Positions 11,001 through 23,100 of a stretch of DNA of 64,000 bases are shown piece by piece. The position numbers were made by a program, and so were the translations under genes. The stretch lies in contig NC_052357.1 of assembly GCF_009727055.1 (NCBI RefSeq), positions 10,377,114 through 10,441,113 on the forward strand. Reading direction: 5' to 3'. The stretch comes from Benincasa hispida. Taxonomy: Eukaryota > Streptophyta > Magnoliopsida > Cucurbitales > Cucurbitaceae. The stretch's first letter is position 1. The number at the start of each line of letters is the position of its first letter. Under the pieces are notes generated by a model. That model worked only from the letters and a program-made list of their open reading frames with translations. It was not told where the DNA came from and searched no databases.

Positions 11001-13170
11001 AACAAGAATATCTCAAATCCACCCCTTTTTTTTCATGAATGACATAAAAATCATACCTAAAAGTCCATAGCGTCCTTATTAATTTCTGGCTATTTAAAAA
11101 GAGAAAAATAAAATTCGAAAAATACAAATATGAAAATCATGCGCATTAAATTGATTTTTTTTTCTTTCCAAAATTGTTTATTTTTCAGCCTCCTCCTTAA
11201 TTATCCCATTTTTTTTCTCTCCCTCACCCACCACCTCTAACACCTTCCCCATCTTCTCTACATTTTTTTTTTCAATTTCAAATATATATGAATTTATTTC
11301 AAATAATATAGTTTATGCTCTATTTTATTGTGTTAGCATTATTATTATATAATATGAAATATATATTTATAAAATAACTAAATATACATATGCATATATA
11401 AAAAAGTATGTGGAATATATATCTCCATAGAAATGAGACTAAATTTAAAATATGGAGTATATATTCAAAGTTGTTCTAAATACATTTAGAATAACTTGTA
11501 TATATTTTAAATAAATCTCGTATGTATACATTAAAAAATAAAATAAAACACAAATAAAAACAAAGATTTTTAACCATAATTCTGCATTTCGAAATTTGTA
11601 AAAAAGGGAAAAAGTATATGTTTACAAAATAACTAAATATACACCTCAATTTTAAATATATGTATATATACATGATAAAGTAGGTAGAATATATATAAAC
11701 GAGACAAAAATTAAAATATGCAATATATAGTATATAATCACCTTAAATTTGTACTGGCCGAAATATAGATGAAAACGAATATTTGTAACAATAATTCTGC
11801 ATTAACTAGGAAAATTCATGACAAATTTGTAACTAGCTAGAAAAAATATTTAAAGCAAAAACTCCTAAAATTAAGGGAATGTTATTATGATAAATCTTCT
11901 ATTAATGTAATATAAATTTGGTTTGAATTTTAAAATATTTTAATTATAAAATAATATAAAAATATAATATGAGAGAGAATGCATTATAAAATAATACCAA
12001 CATTTTCCTAAAATTAAGGAATATTATGTTAATGAATAAAATTAAAAAAATCATCAAATGAAGATATATGATTATGATGAGATACAATGAAATTAATTGT
12101 TTTTATTTAAAAAAATCTCCAAATGATTATTAATAAAAACGTTATGAATTATTTTTAATGCTTTAACTTCAAAATAATACCAACATTTAATAGGAGATAG
12201 TGTATTGTAAGGTTAACATTGTCCAGAAAATTAAAATTTAAGACATTTGTAAAATATTAGTGGCCGGTAGGTCTTTTATATAAAATGTTTTTGTATTCAA
12301 TTTGTACTACTGAATTTGCTCAAATGCCCCTCACAGCCCAAGGCCTAGATTTTCCTTGTTGAGCTTGCACTCAGTTGAGTGTAATGCCTATTGGGCATCC
12401 ACTAACGGAAGGGGAAAAAACAGAGAGAGAGAGCTATGATTATTATACTGTTCAAGCACAAAAAAAATAATAATAATAAATATTTTGAGTTAAATCAGGT
12501 AGTGCATTAAAAAAAAAAAGGGTTAAATCAGCACTGCTATCAAATAAATTTTGTCTTTTTAATATACATAATTGTTCGGACCAATTTATGCACATTTCAA
12601 CTAGTACAAGTAGAGATGTCCACGGGACAGGACGGGACATCTATACTTATATGACAATTTAAATTTAAAGATAAATTAATCAAATTTTGGCCCAAAAAAG
12701 TTAATTGATTTTTTTAGTAGAAAGAAATAAATATAAATCAAATTATTCACATATATAATCTAAATTTAAACATTCAATTTAAATATATTCATTATCATTT
12801 CCAATAAATAATCAAATTTAAAATTTAATTGTAATATTTAAGTACAAACACTATGCCAACTTGTGGGCAACCCTACAATATTTGAGTGAAGGAAACTCGT
12901 AGGATATTAATTTCGAGATAGATGACCACCATGAATTGAATCAATGATCTCTTAGCTATTTATTGAGACAAACTCCTTTTTTACTACTAAGAACCCATGA
13001 TGGTTATGAAATAAATTTTGTTATTAAAAAATAGTAATGTAAAAATTTAAAAAATATTTTTTTTATTATAAGTATTCTAAGAAAAAGTTCTTAAAAAGTA
13101 TGTCAAGCCCCAAGAACATTCACAAAATTGAGACTGTAATTGCTCACCTAAAATCAAAGAGTCCATATTA
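11001..13170. other. AT-rich intergenic stretch
   Basis: I see no gene here. The DNA is AT-rich with many short A and T runs. Bases about 12850-12990 resemble a stretch in COPB2 intron 9 (21905-22060): both contain an AACTCGTAGGATATTAA-like block followed by a CACCATGAATTGA-like block, so this is a dispersed repeat copy. ORFs at 11476-11673 and 12452-12640 have no recognisable features. Confidence 0.55.
12850..12990 (+). repeat. Dispersed repeat copy, unclassified
   Basis: It shares an ordered series of short blocks with 21905-22060: a cytosine-rich start, a CTCGTAGGATATTAA-like block, then a block ending CACCATGAATTGA. I could not assign it to a named family. Confidence 0.5.
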
Positions 13171-14589
13171 GAACGCGGCTGTGGAATTAAAAAATATGGA
13201 GCTAGATCACGGTCCGTACTTCCAACTTCAAAGGCAGCAAGTTCATGTTAGTAGAATCATATATTCCATTCAAAGGAACAAGCATCAAAGCTTTTTCCAA
13301 GAAACAAAGGTGCATAAGGAATTTAAACAGCCTCATAATATAGCAATACGGAAAGGCGACCTTTTGTCCTGTGCGTGCTATAATAACAGCTTTTGTTCAT
13401 GCTTCACAACTGATTGGCAATAGAGTTGCTTCTCATGCACTTAAGCATTCTGTTTTGAATCACCTCAAATATTTTAAAAAGTAGTTCCAAATAAACCCTA
13501 AACTCAAATTTCATTTTGAATGGTCAAGAACAAAATAGGCAAGCAAGTAATAAAATATATTTGCTTATTTGTATTTCACGAGTATCAATAACCGAAACAA
13601 CCTCAGTCGAGCTACTGAAATTAAGATACAATAACATATTGCAAATGGGGCTATGGCTAAAATGGAAAAATAATCAGATCTACATGCACAACCTATGCTC
13701 TAGAAAGGCATGGTTCGAAAATGAAATAGTAGCAATACAAGGTAATCTATGCTAGGAAAAGATTGGAGTACATCTATCTATAGTTACAAAAATTGACTTG
13801 ATAGTCATAAAGAATGTAAAATTCATTAAATTTTCTATTTTCCAAAATGAGCGATCATATATAATTGAGTATATTCGCACATGGCGTCGCCGTCTGCACA
13901 AGAGTCCATCTGCTTCGATAAAGAAGTTTTCCTCACTTCAGCATCGAATCAAGCAGCTGAAACCTAGTGATGTGATGTTAACACTGCAAAATAAGGAAAT
14001 TAACACTAAGTGAGAAACAATCATTCATAAAAGGACAATGAGAGAACTTGAAAACAGTGAGAGTTTTTCTATCATAATCGCATAAGCAATGTCACATTAT
14101 TCATCAAGAAAGACACAAAAGTAAGTACAATACATTATAATAATCATCATCAGAGCTCATGTGATCTACGAAGAACGGCATCATAATTATTTCAATTTTC
14201 AACAGGATATGGGAGAAATAAAGAAAATTTGATAACATTCTGAAATCAATATTCCTATATCAGGATAATGCATAGAAAGGTACAACTAAACAAGGAATTA
14301 TGAGAGGGGAAATCCTATCTACTGCTTTCCAGGCATAAAAATACTGCTATAAAAATCTAATGTGAGATGCAAGACAATGGTGGCAATATCCTTGTGAACT
14401 TCAGTAAATATGGGAACATTCGTGATAATCTAAAATGTTATCCATGCTTTTGTTTGCTGTTGAGGACAGAGGTTCAGGTAGTAGTAATAAGAAAGCAGGT
14501 TTCATAAATGCATGCAAAGCTAGCATTTTAGAATCAACGAATCACCAGAGACAACAATTGGATTTTCACACTTGTGCAACCAATTGCCT
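13171..14589 (-). other. COPB2 3' UTR and downstream flank
   Basis: This is the sequence after the COPB2 stop codon on the - strand. It is less AT-extreme than the intergenic DNA beyond 13170. A good splice acceptor (GGTTTCAG) on the - strand at about 13957-13964 precedes a possible extra exon beginning at 13956. That would fit a spliced 3' UTR or an alternative last exon. I could not place a poly(A) site. The + strand ORFs 13181-13423, 13516-13755 and 13798-14013 have no recognisable features. Confidence 0.4.
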
Positions 14590-17500
14590 TTAGGCTGACT
14601 GGGTTCCTTCATTATTCGTACCCCACTCTTCATCAGCCTCGTTACCGTTAACAAGAACGGCACCATCTGTTGAATCAGCATCCACCACAACAGGATCCTC
14701 TTGGCTATCTTCTCCATTTTGGTGCTCTGCTCTCTCTTCATCTCCATTCTGATCAAGAACCACAGCAATTCAGACAAACTAAGCTCTAAACCTTAATCTT
14801 AATGCATGCAAGAAATAAAAACATATCCAGAATGTCAAATTCCGTCGACTGGATATACAAAATGAGATAAAATGGCCACCACCTTCTAATTTGCTCCCAC
14901 TGCCTTGTACTTACGTCATATTCCTAACAAGTCCATAGAAAAGCCCTACAACAACATAACACGTACCCGCTGCACCAGAGGTCCACCCTTCCCCTTCCTA
15001 CGTGAATTTAAGAGCCGGGTGTCTACTTTTGGGTTCAGTTTTGATGGGGTATCCTTTAAAGAGCAGATGGAAATCATTTGGCTCAACCTCATATGGGTCT
15101 TTCTTTGGTCAACTTGAATCGAGAGAGAATTGAATCTTCATTGACAAGGAGCAGATTTGTATAGCTTTTTCATCGCTATCTTTTTTCAGATTTAACTTGG
15201 TGTAAAAAATTTAGCCTTTCATTCTTATGAATTATCGTCCGTCCCTCATGGCCAGTTAGAAGAGTATTTGGTAACTCCTACTTTGTAATTTCATGTTATC
15301 AATAATTCTCTGGGGTTGTTTCTCTTTCAAGAAAATAAATAAATAAATAATAGAAGTAATAACTATCTACCCAAACCCTACTGAATCTCTCTCCCAAAAG
15401 TCAAGTACTCACTATGACAGCTTTTGAAATGTTGGTCTAACTGAAAGTTAACTGTAGCTAGAAGAATAGGATTGACCTAGAGCAAGTATAGTATCAAATG
15501 CCACCAATTCAAGCCTTTTAGATAAGCAGGAACCAAAAAACGAACTTTTCACCTTTAAAGTAATATGAAATTTGCATACAGCACATACCTCAAGATTTAT
15601 ATCTCCATTTTCAAGAAGCTCCTCTTCATCCACCTGCATATTCCTAAAAGCCTCCACAAGTGTTGTATGTGACCTGTCAGCTTGATTAGCATACTCCACC
15701 GCAGAAGGATAAACACCCCTAGTGAAATTCAAGGAAAGAAATGAGTGAACTTTCAGTGATCAAATATCCAATACCTTTTTTAAACTGGTTTTTTTTCCCA
15801 ATAACTTTCGTTGAAGGAAAAGAAAACAGGCATACAAAATAAAACCAGCCCACAAAAAGGTAGTTCAACTAGAAGAAGGGGCTCCAACTATACCATGAAT
15901 TGACATTAGTGAAATCTTCCTTCTAATATGATGGGCCAATCATACAAGTGCATAACTACAACGGATCAACATTAGTGGCTAATGATACAAACTACCACGG
16001 TTGGAACCACAGTGGAACAGTCATTGGAACATTAGAATTATCAGAGGACTTGTAGAAAGCTAAGGTCATGAAATTTTAAGCAGAAGCACGTGCACATACA
16101 ACTATTACAAGGAAAAATACACATAAATTCTGATGAATGTTTCTACCAGACATAATCAGGGAATGTGTATATTCCTAGGTGGCATAGATAGGTACAAAAA
16201 GAAATGGGAATTCTACTCGAAGTATAATAGATTTTTCAGCCTCCTTTTTTCACCATTTGCTTTCACACAAGTATATTAATAAGAGATTTCCTTTCTTTTC
16301 CCTGGAGAGAAAGAAAGTTGTAACTTATAAGAAAGATCTTGTGCATATCATAGGCATCATCTTTTCTACAATGGTGCTCCTCATCATTCATACCAATTTT
16401 TTTCCGACAATATTTCAGTTTCTCAAAACATATGCATATAAAAATTATACACAAAAGTACCTGGTCTCTGAAAACTTAGATTCAACAGAAACAGCCAGTT
16501 GCCAATCATCAAACAGATTAGGATACTCTTCAGGATCGGCTAGTGAATCAGCTGCTTTTGGATTGACCTACAATATTTTCAGAATCATATGAAGAAACTC
16601 TTCGGTCAATGGCACCTTTGATCAACATGTTATAACAAGTGACATGCAAAAATGACAAAACACTATGTTGTTATCTAATGACATGAAAATTGCCACTTGA
16701 GCCGAACTTCTGCATGTCATCATCCTCTGATATGTACGTCCATTTATTTTATCTGATGCATGAGATCTGAAAGCCTTCAGTTCATATTGCTCCCTTATTA
16801 TAAATTACATGACAAAGCCCTTAAATAAAAGAGGTAAAATTATATGTTACACACATTTAACATAAATATTTTATGATACCCAACAAACAGGAAGCCTATT
16901 AAATCATGTATATAAAATAAGATAAATAAAACCTGATAATCTTCTCAAGGTTCTTACTAACCAAAACAAGAGTCCTAAAAAGGGAGAGAAAGTAAAGCTG
17001 CATCCTAGATAAAACAACTTGAATAAGATTAAATCTTGCTTAAATGATAAGCAGTATATTTTTGCCTTTTGAATTACTATTTGATTACTGTGTCTAAAAA
17101 GGCTTCAACACATGCAATGATACAATATTTTGTATAGATTTTATTGGATGGCGCTTTACTGGATCCTCAGCTCTCTATTATATGCAAAAATGATACAACT
17201 TTTGTCGAAGGACTAACGACATCAACAAGACATAATAATTAAATACTAACCTTATTCAAGTCCTTTCTCCAAATAGCAACTATCTCAGAGACTTTACTTG
17301 GAAGATAAGATCGAGCCATTAATGCAGCTTCAGGTATCCGATTACTATAAAAGGAGGATATAAGCATCTATACCAAAAATTCAACAATTTCATAAACAAA
17401 CAGAAAATTCACCTTTCCACCAATAGCTGGAGGCAGTCTTCTAATTTACCCAATGTAAATAAACAGAGGAAGGCAACATTATTCTTTCCTTGCTCTTTAG

Positions 17501-20083
17501 CAAGGGAAGCAAGCTTCGATATTCCTTCAGCATCTCCTAAAGAAGAATATAGCAGTAACAGACCACTCAGGTCCATGGCAAATTTTAGACATTCCTCTGC
17601 CATTTCTAGCTGCAATAACATGATCCAACAGAGATGGATATCAGAGAATTGTTAAATAAATACCGTAAGTAGCATAGGGCAATAGCAGAGAATGTCAAAT
17701 TGGGCACCTTTCCAGTAGACATGGCCAATTCTCCAAGTTGCTTCCACTTGGATTCACTATGCACGGTCGTCGCGATTTCCTGCAAAGGATCAATTAAACT
17801 TCTATTTGGATCTTAATTGAACTGTTGTCAAGCAACTTGTCCCCATAGATACAAGGAGAAGAAAGAAGGGAAACTAAACATTGTTCTAAACAAGCTGTGA
17901 TAGCAGCACCCTACATTTGTTTAGCACCAACATGAGTGGAGCATACCTTTGCAACGTCTAATCTACCAAGCTGTATCGCTAACTCAAATCTATAATCAGG
18001 ATCAGTTGCTACTTCCAGTGCCTCTTCTATCATACCCCGAGATTCTAAAAAGCGAGCCACACTGATAGACAGCAAAAACTAAGAAATATATCAATATTTT
18101 TTCCATAATGAAAGGAAACATCTTTCATTTATGAATTGAAGGGATGCAAAAAAGACGATTTCCTCAAAAGAAGCCAAGGATTTTACACATAAGCACTCCA
18201 AAGGGTAAAAATAACAAAAGGAGTTATTACAGAAAGAGCTGCAAATCTGAGGAAAAATATGTTGATGCTCAAATTTTCAAGTCCAAGACATGTCTCTCTC
18301 TTTTATCTACTACTAAATTGCTTGTCCAGGAAAGAGAGAGAGAGGAACTACATGAATGTCAAAGCATCTATACACTATTTGGGAGAACGGCATTTTCAAG
18401 TGTCATAGTGGAGTTAGAAAAGATCTAAAATGATTAACAAGTTTTACAGGTACTTATGATAAATAGAGGATACAAAAAATATAATATAACTTCAGCTTGC
18501 TAAATTGAAGATGCTAATAGTACCAGTTTTAAGACGAGAGGTAGCATTTCAGAAAATATCATACTACGAATTTAAAGCACGTTATAAAATTGAGGCTTCA
18601 TAGCTACCTATTATGATGCTCCTTGGGGATTGAAGGTAATATTTCACTGGCTCTTTCCAGATCTCCACGCATTACAAGTGTCTTGTATTCAATCAAGCTA
18701 AGAAGTAATGTATATCCTATGACACTGCAATAAAGAGATCATCACATCCTTACATCAGATTAGATGATAGCAATTATCAAACCAAGAACATAAAATAGCA
18801 TCTGCTTACTTAAATTCTTTGTCAATTAAATACACACGACTGTGACTGGCAAGATATCCAAGTAAATACATAGGCCGATCCAGATGAAACATTGTAGTAA
18901 CCTGAAAATAAACCATACATCAACGGGGCCATGACCAATGTTTTTTCTATCTTTTTTTTTCCATTGGAAGGAAATATATTTATGTGAATTTAAAGAAGCG
19001 TTGTGGAAACGTCCAGGAAAAAAGGGGTAGATTAGGAGTCATAATTACCTCACCGCCAACACAGTAATTTAGCCTCCAAGAGGAATTATTATAAATGAAA
19101 CAATCCCCAACCCATAAGCCAGTCCTAACGCGTTCACTTGTTTCATGCAGAAGCGTGAAAGCATCCTCAACACCTTGTTCATCAACTGATCTCCCACTAT
19201 CAAGATAAGAGGAAACAACATCGCGCTGCATCATGAAATATACTTATTAGATAAAATCTATCATAGCACTAACAGTAGTCAGTACTAAAGATTACCAGAG
19301 AAGCATTCACCACGAAACATCTCACTAATGCAACTACAAAAACAAAAGTTGCAAATGTAAGCTTAAATGGGGATGGAAACTTACATTGTATTTCAGGATA
19401 TAAAATGCTGAATCACTGGAAATTGCCACTAGGTCACCACTATCAGCCCAATAGAGATTCTGACATTTTAATACAATAATAGGAAATACAATACATTAGC
19501 AAAAGGTCAGGGAAGTGCATGTGTCTGTGGAGACTAGCAGCCTAGAGAGCTTCTTAAGGAATATTTGCACTCACTTTCACATTAACATCAATCCGTCGAA
19601 TTAACCGGCACTCAGCCCAGTCATAAAAGCAAATAAAATCATTTGAGCACATTGCTAAAAGAGTTCCTCCATAAATACGCTCTGCAGAAAATGTAGGTCT
19701 GATGCTCTTCTTTTCCTGAAAGAACATATTTCAAGTCAAGACACTAGACCAATATCTTGAAATGGCATTATTTACAATATTTTTTATGAGACTTCTTTTT
19801 GGGATTAGACATATTATTTACGATATTTGATAGTTGAACTCAAGAAATTTAAAAAAAAACACCTAAAGGAGGTTTGGTAATAAGCCTAGAGTAATGAAGC
19901 CTGGTTAAAAAGTTTAGGTTCATATCATCTATGTTTGGATTGTACAAGGAAATGTGTCATGGAAACCTCAGTTTGTATAACCTATATTTTGTTGGTATGT
20001 TTATGATTAGTAAAATTTAGTAATACATTATAAGAAAGGTAAGTTTCAAAAACATGAGTAAAGTTTATATAGTTAATGGAATT

Positions 20084-20125
<42 letters not shown>

Positions 20126-23100
20126 ATATCATAGCTAGGATAAACAAACCTAACTAATATCAAACATAAACTCGACTTTTTAACCCCACACCATATATAA
20201 CCTAGATATACAGTTAAAAATTCATAAGACAAAATAAATACTACCATAGTTTACTTTTTATGTGGCTTCCTCTCAACCAACCACTTGAACAAGCACAATG
20301 CATTGTTGTATTGTTGCATAGTTTCACCGTTGACAACAAATAATGCATAAAATGCCGTCCCAAAGGTATATCATGTGATTCCAACATTCAACGAAAGTAT
20401 TTATTAAAATGAACACAGACCTGGAAGTTTTTTGTGAAAATCTTTATCTTTGAAGTACTCTCTCGAGCAGCATATTCTCCATCAGATGACCAAACGATTT
20501 CCAATGCTGAACCAAATGACCTATTCCTCCATGCCAAAGCTGTATAGATAATATATTCACCATCTCCACATACAACAACAAATCGTCCATTGGGGTTGTG
20601 CTTTAAGCTCTGAGAGAAATTGCGAGAGCAAACAAATAGAACATGAAAACGGGGAACCATCAACAAAAAGGGAAATTCATTCTAATACATATTACATAAG
20701 GTTTCATATTAACTGAATTTAACATTAATTTTTCAGCTTACGTATCTACATTTGTGCTATAAAAAGATTATCAGTGCAATTGATAACAAGAACAACTCCA
20801 GACAACCAGAATACCGTAATACTGATTTGTGTTTCTCATTTAAGTTGTCCATGTATAAATCAAACACCAAAAACATTTTTAGTGATAGATACCATGAGTT
20901 TCATGTAAACATAATTAGATATGCTCTCAATTTTGCATCACTAACAGTGAAGTGTACGTGGTGAACTTACGACAAGAAAACAGATTAAATTTAGAAGATG
21001 AGTAATCAAAATCATATCATTTTAAAATTTTAATAATAAAAAAATTAAATTTAAAACATATATATATCACAATCACACACACACACACACATATTCTTAT
21101 ATGCACAGTTACTTACTTGAGGATAAAGATCACAGGTCCCCAATTCCTTGACAGCCAAAGGTAACCTCTCCCCATCAGTAACCTACAAAGAAAGATAAAA
21201 AAATAAATAAATAAACTAACAAGCCAATTGCCATAAAGGATGTAAAAAAAATATGCTATTAAGTTCAAACCTCATAGTCTGCTCCCACACTCTTAATATT
21301 CACTGTTTGAATTTCATTGTGCTTAGCCCAAATAATTTTTCCAGTATTATCCATGCTAGCTACAGGTACCTCCCGGCCAAGTTTTACCATAATCGTTCCT
21401 TCATCATAACCAATCACAACCCTGTAGGAGAAAGGATAAATCATTTCTAACAATTAACAAACAAGTTATCTCAAATTAAATGTTCGATCATATAAAAATG
21501 TTTTTTAGATAAGAAACAATTTCATTGATAAATGAAATATCCAAAGAGATACAACAGAGAACCCCAAATAAAACAATGATTTAAAATGATTGTTCTTATA
21601 AGTTTTATACTCTGTCCACTGTAATTAATATATTAATAAAGGGAATGGGGGAGAGTCAATTTTCAGTCCACTCCCTAATTAGAATTCCAAATATGTCCTC
21701 TATTATTTACTTATTATTTAATAACTTCACACTTAATTTATATTCTCTGACTAACTATTAATGTTAATTTATATTCTCTGACTAACTATTAATGTTTGTT
21801 GAGTAAATTTTGATGCAAAAAATTATGTACAAACTTCTTGAATGGTTAATTAAATTACTTTACCATTTTTAATTGAAATAATGATATTTTCTTTTATATT
21901 CATGAGTGTCCAAGCCAACTTCGTGCACCTCAACTAATCTCGCAGGACAATCCGCCTGACCTAACAGCATTTAGGTGCCAAGAAAACTCATAGGATATTA
22001 AATCCTAGGTAGGTGGCCATCATGAATTGATTTGATAATAATTATGTTATTATCCAAATATGCATTAATTGCAATACTTTTCTCATCTTCTATTCTATGA
22101 GTACTTCCAAGAATAAATTCTTACATTTAATCCTGGACAATGTATATTTGACAGTTTACATTCTTTATAAGAGTTTAAGTTTAGTTGAATAGTTAGAATA
22201 AGTAATTTAGATAAGACCGCTTTACGAAAAGTGAGTCTTCCACCATGAGATAAGTTGAAGTGTTTCCATCTATTCAAAGTTAAAATGAGTACTTTAATAA
22301 CGTTTATAGAAAATATGAGAAGAATAATTATCAATTTGAACTTTACTTTAATTTTTTCAGACATTCTTAGCTGTTAACATTGAATCAAAAATCGATCTGG
22401 AATTTTTTAGAATAAAGGAAAATTAAAAATTTTCATGTTTCACGAGATAATAGACTAGTATTTCAATTGTGGAGATGGGAAGATTAAAAATTAGAAATTT
22501 ATCAAGTAGAAAAGGGAATATGAAGATTAAATAAGGTTGATATTTCCAACACCATCCATCCGTTGGGATAAGAAAGTAAAAGCAATACTTGTATAAAGAA
22601 AGGAAATTAACAGCCATACAACTGACTTACCGTCGGGAACCCTTAATATATCCAATAGCCCAAACTCGCTCAAGGCCATAATTCAAGGTGTTCTCAAGCC
22701 TGAGATTTAAGAACATGGATCAAAAAGAGTCAAGCCTGAGATTTAAGAACATGGATCAAAAAAAGATCTCGCAGGAAAGAACTACTCAAAAGTCAAAACA
22801 TAAAATTAAAATTGAGATGGGTGACAAGATAGTTATGAGTCTATGACCAAAAAATCAAGGGAACCACAATTTTTGCTCATGACCCTATCCAAACAAATTT
22901 CATTATTGTTCAGCCTATAGTCTTGAATGTCATTAATGTGTCTACAAAACCCATAAAGAATATTGCAAATCATGAAATTAACATCCTCGCCACACTATCA
23001 TCCCTCACTACCAAATTATTTTTCATGCTTAGTCAAGTTAGTAAAATTTAGAATCATGTTGACAAATATATTAATGGATCAAAACAAAACGTATAAATCT

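Noticed and set aside
13181..13423. 80-residue + strand ORF beside COPB2
   Set aside because: No motif and no splice context; it more likely overlaps the antisense 3' region of COPB2.
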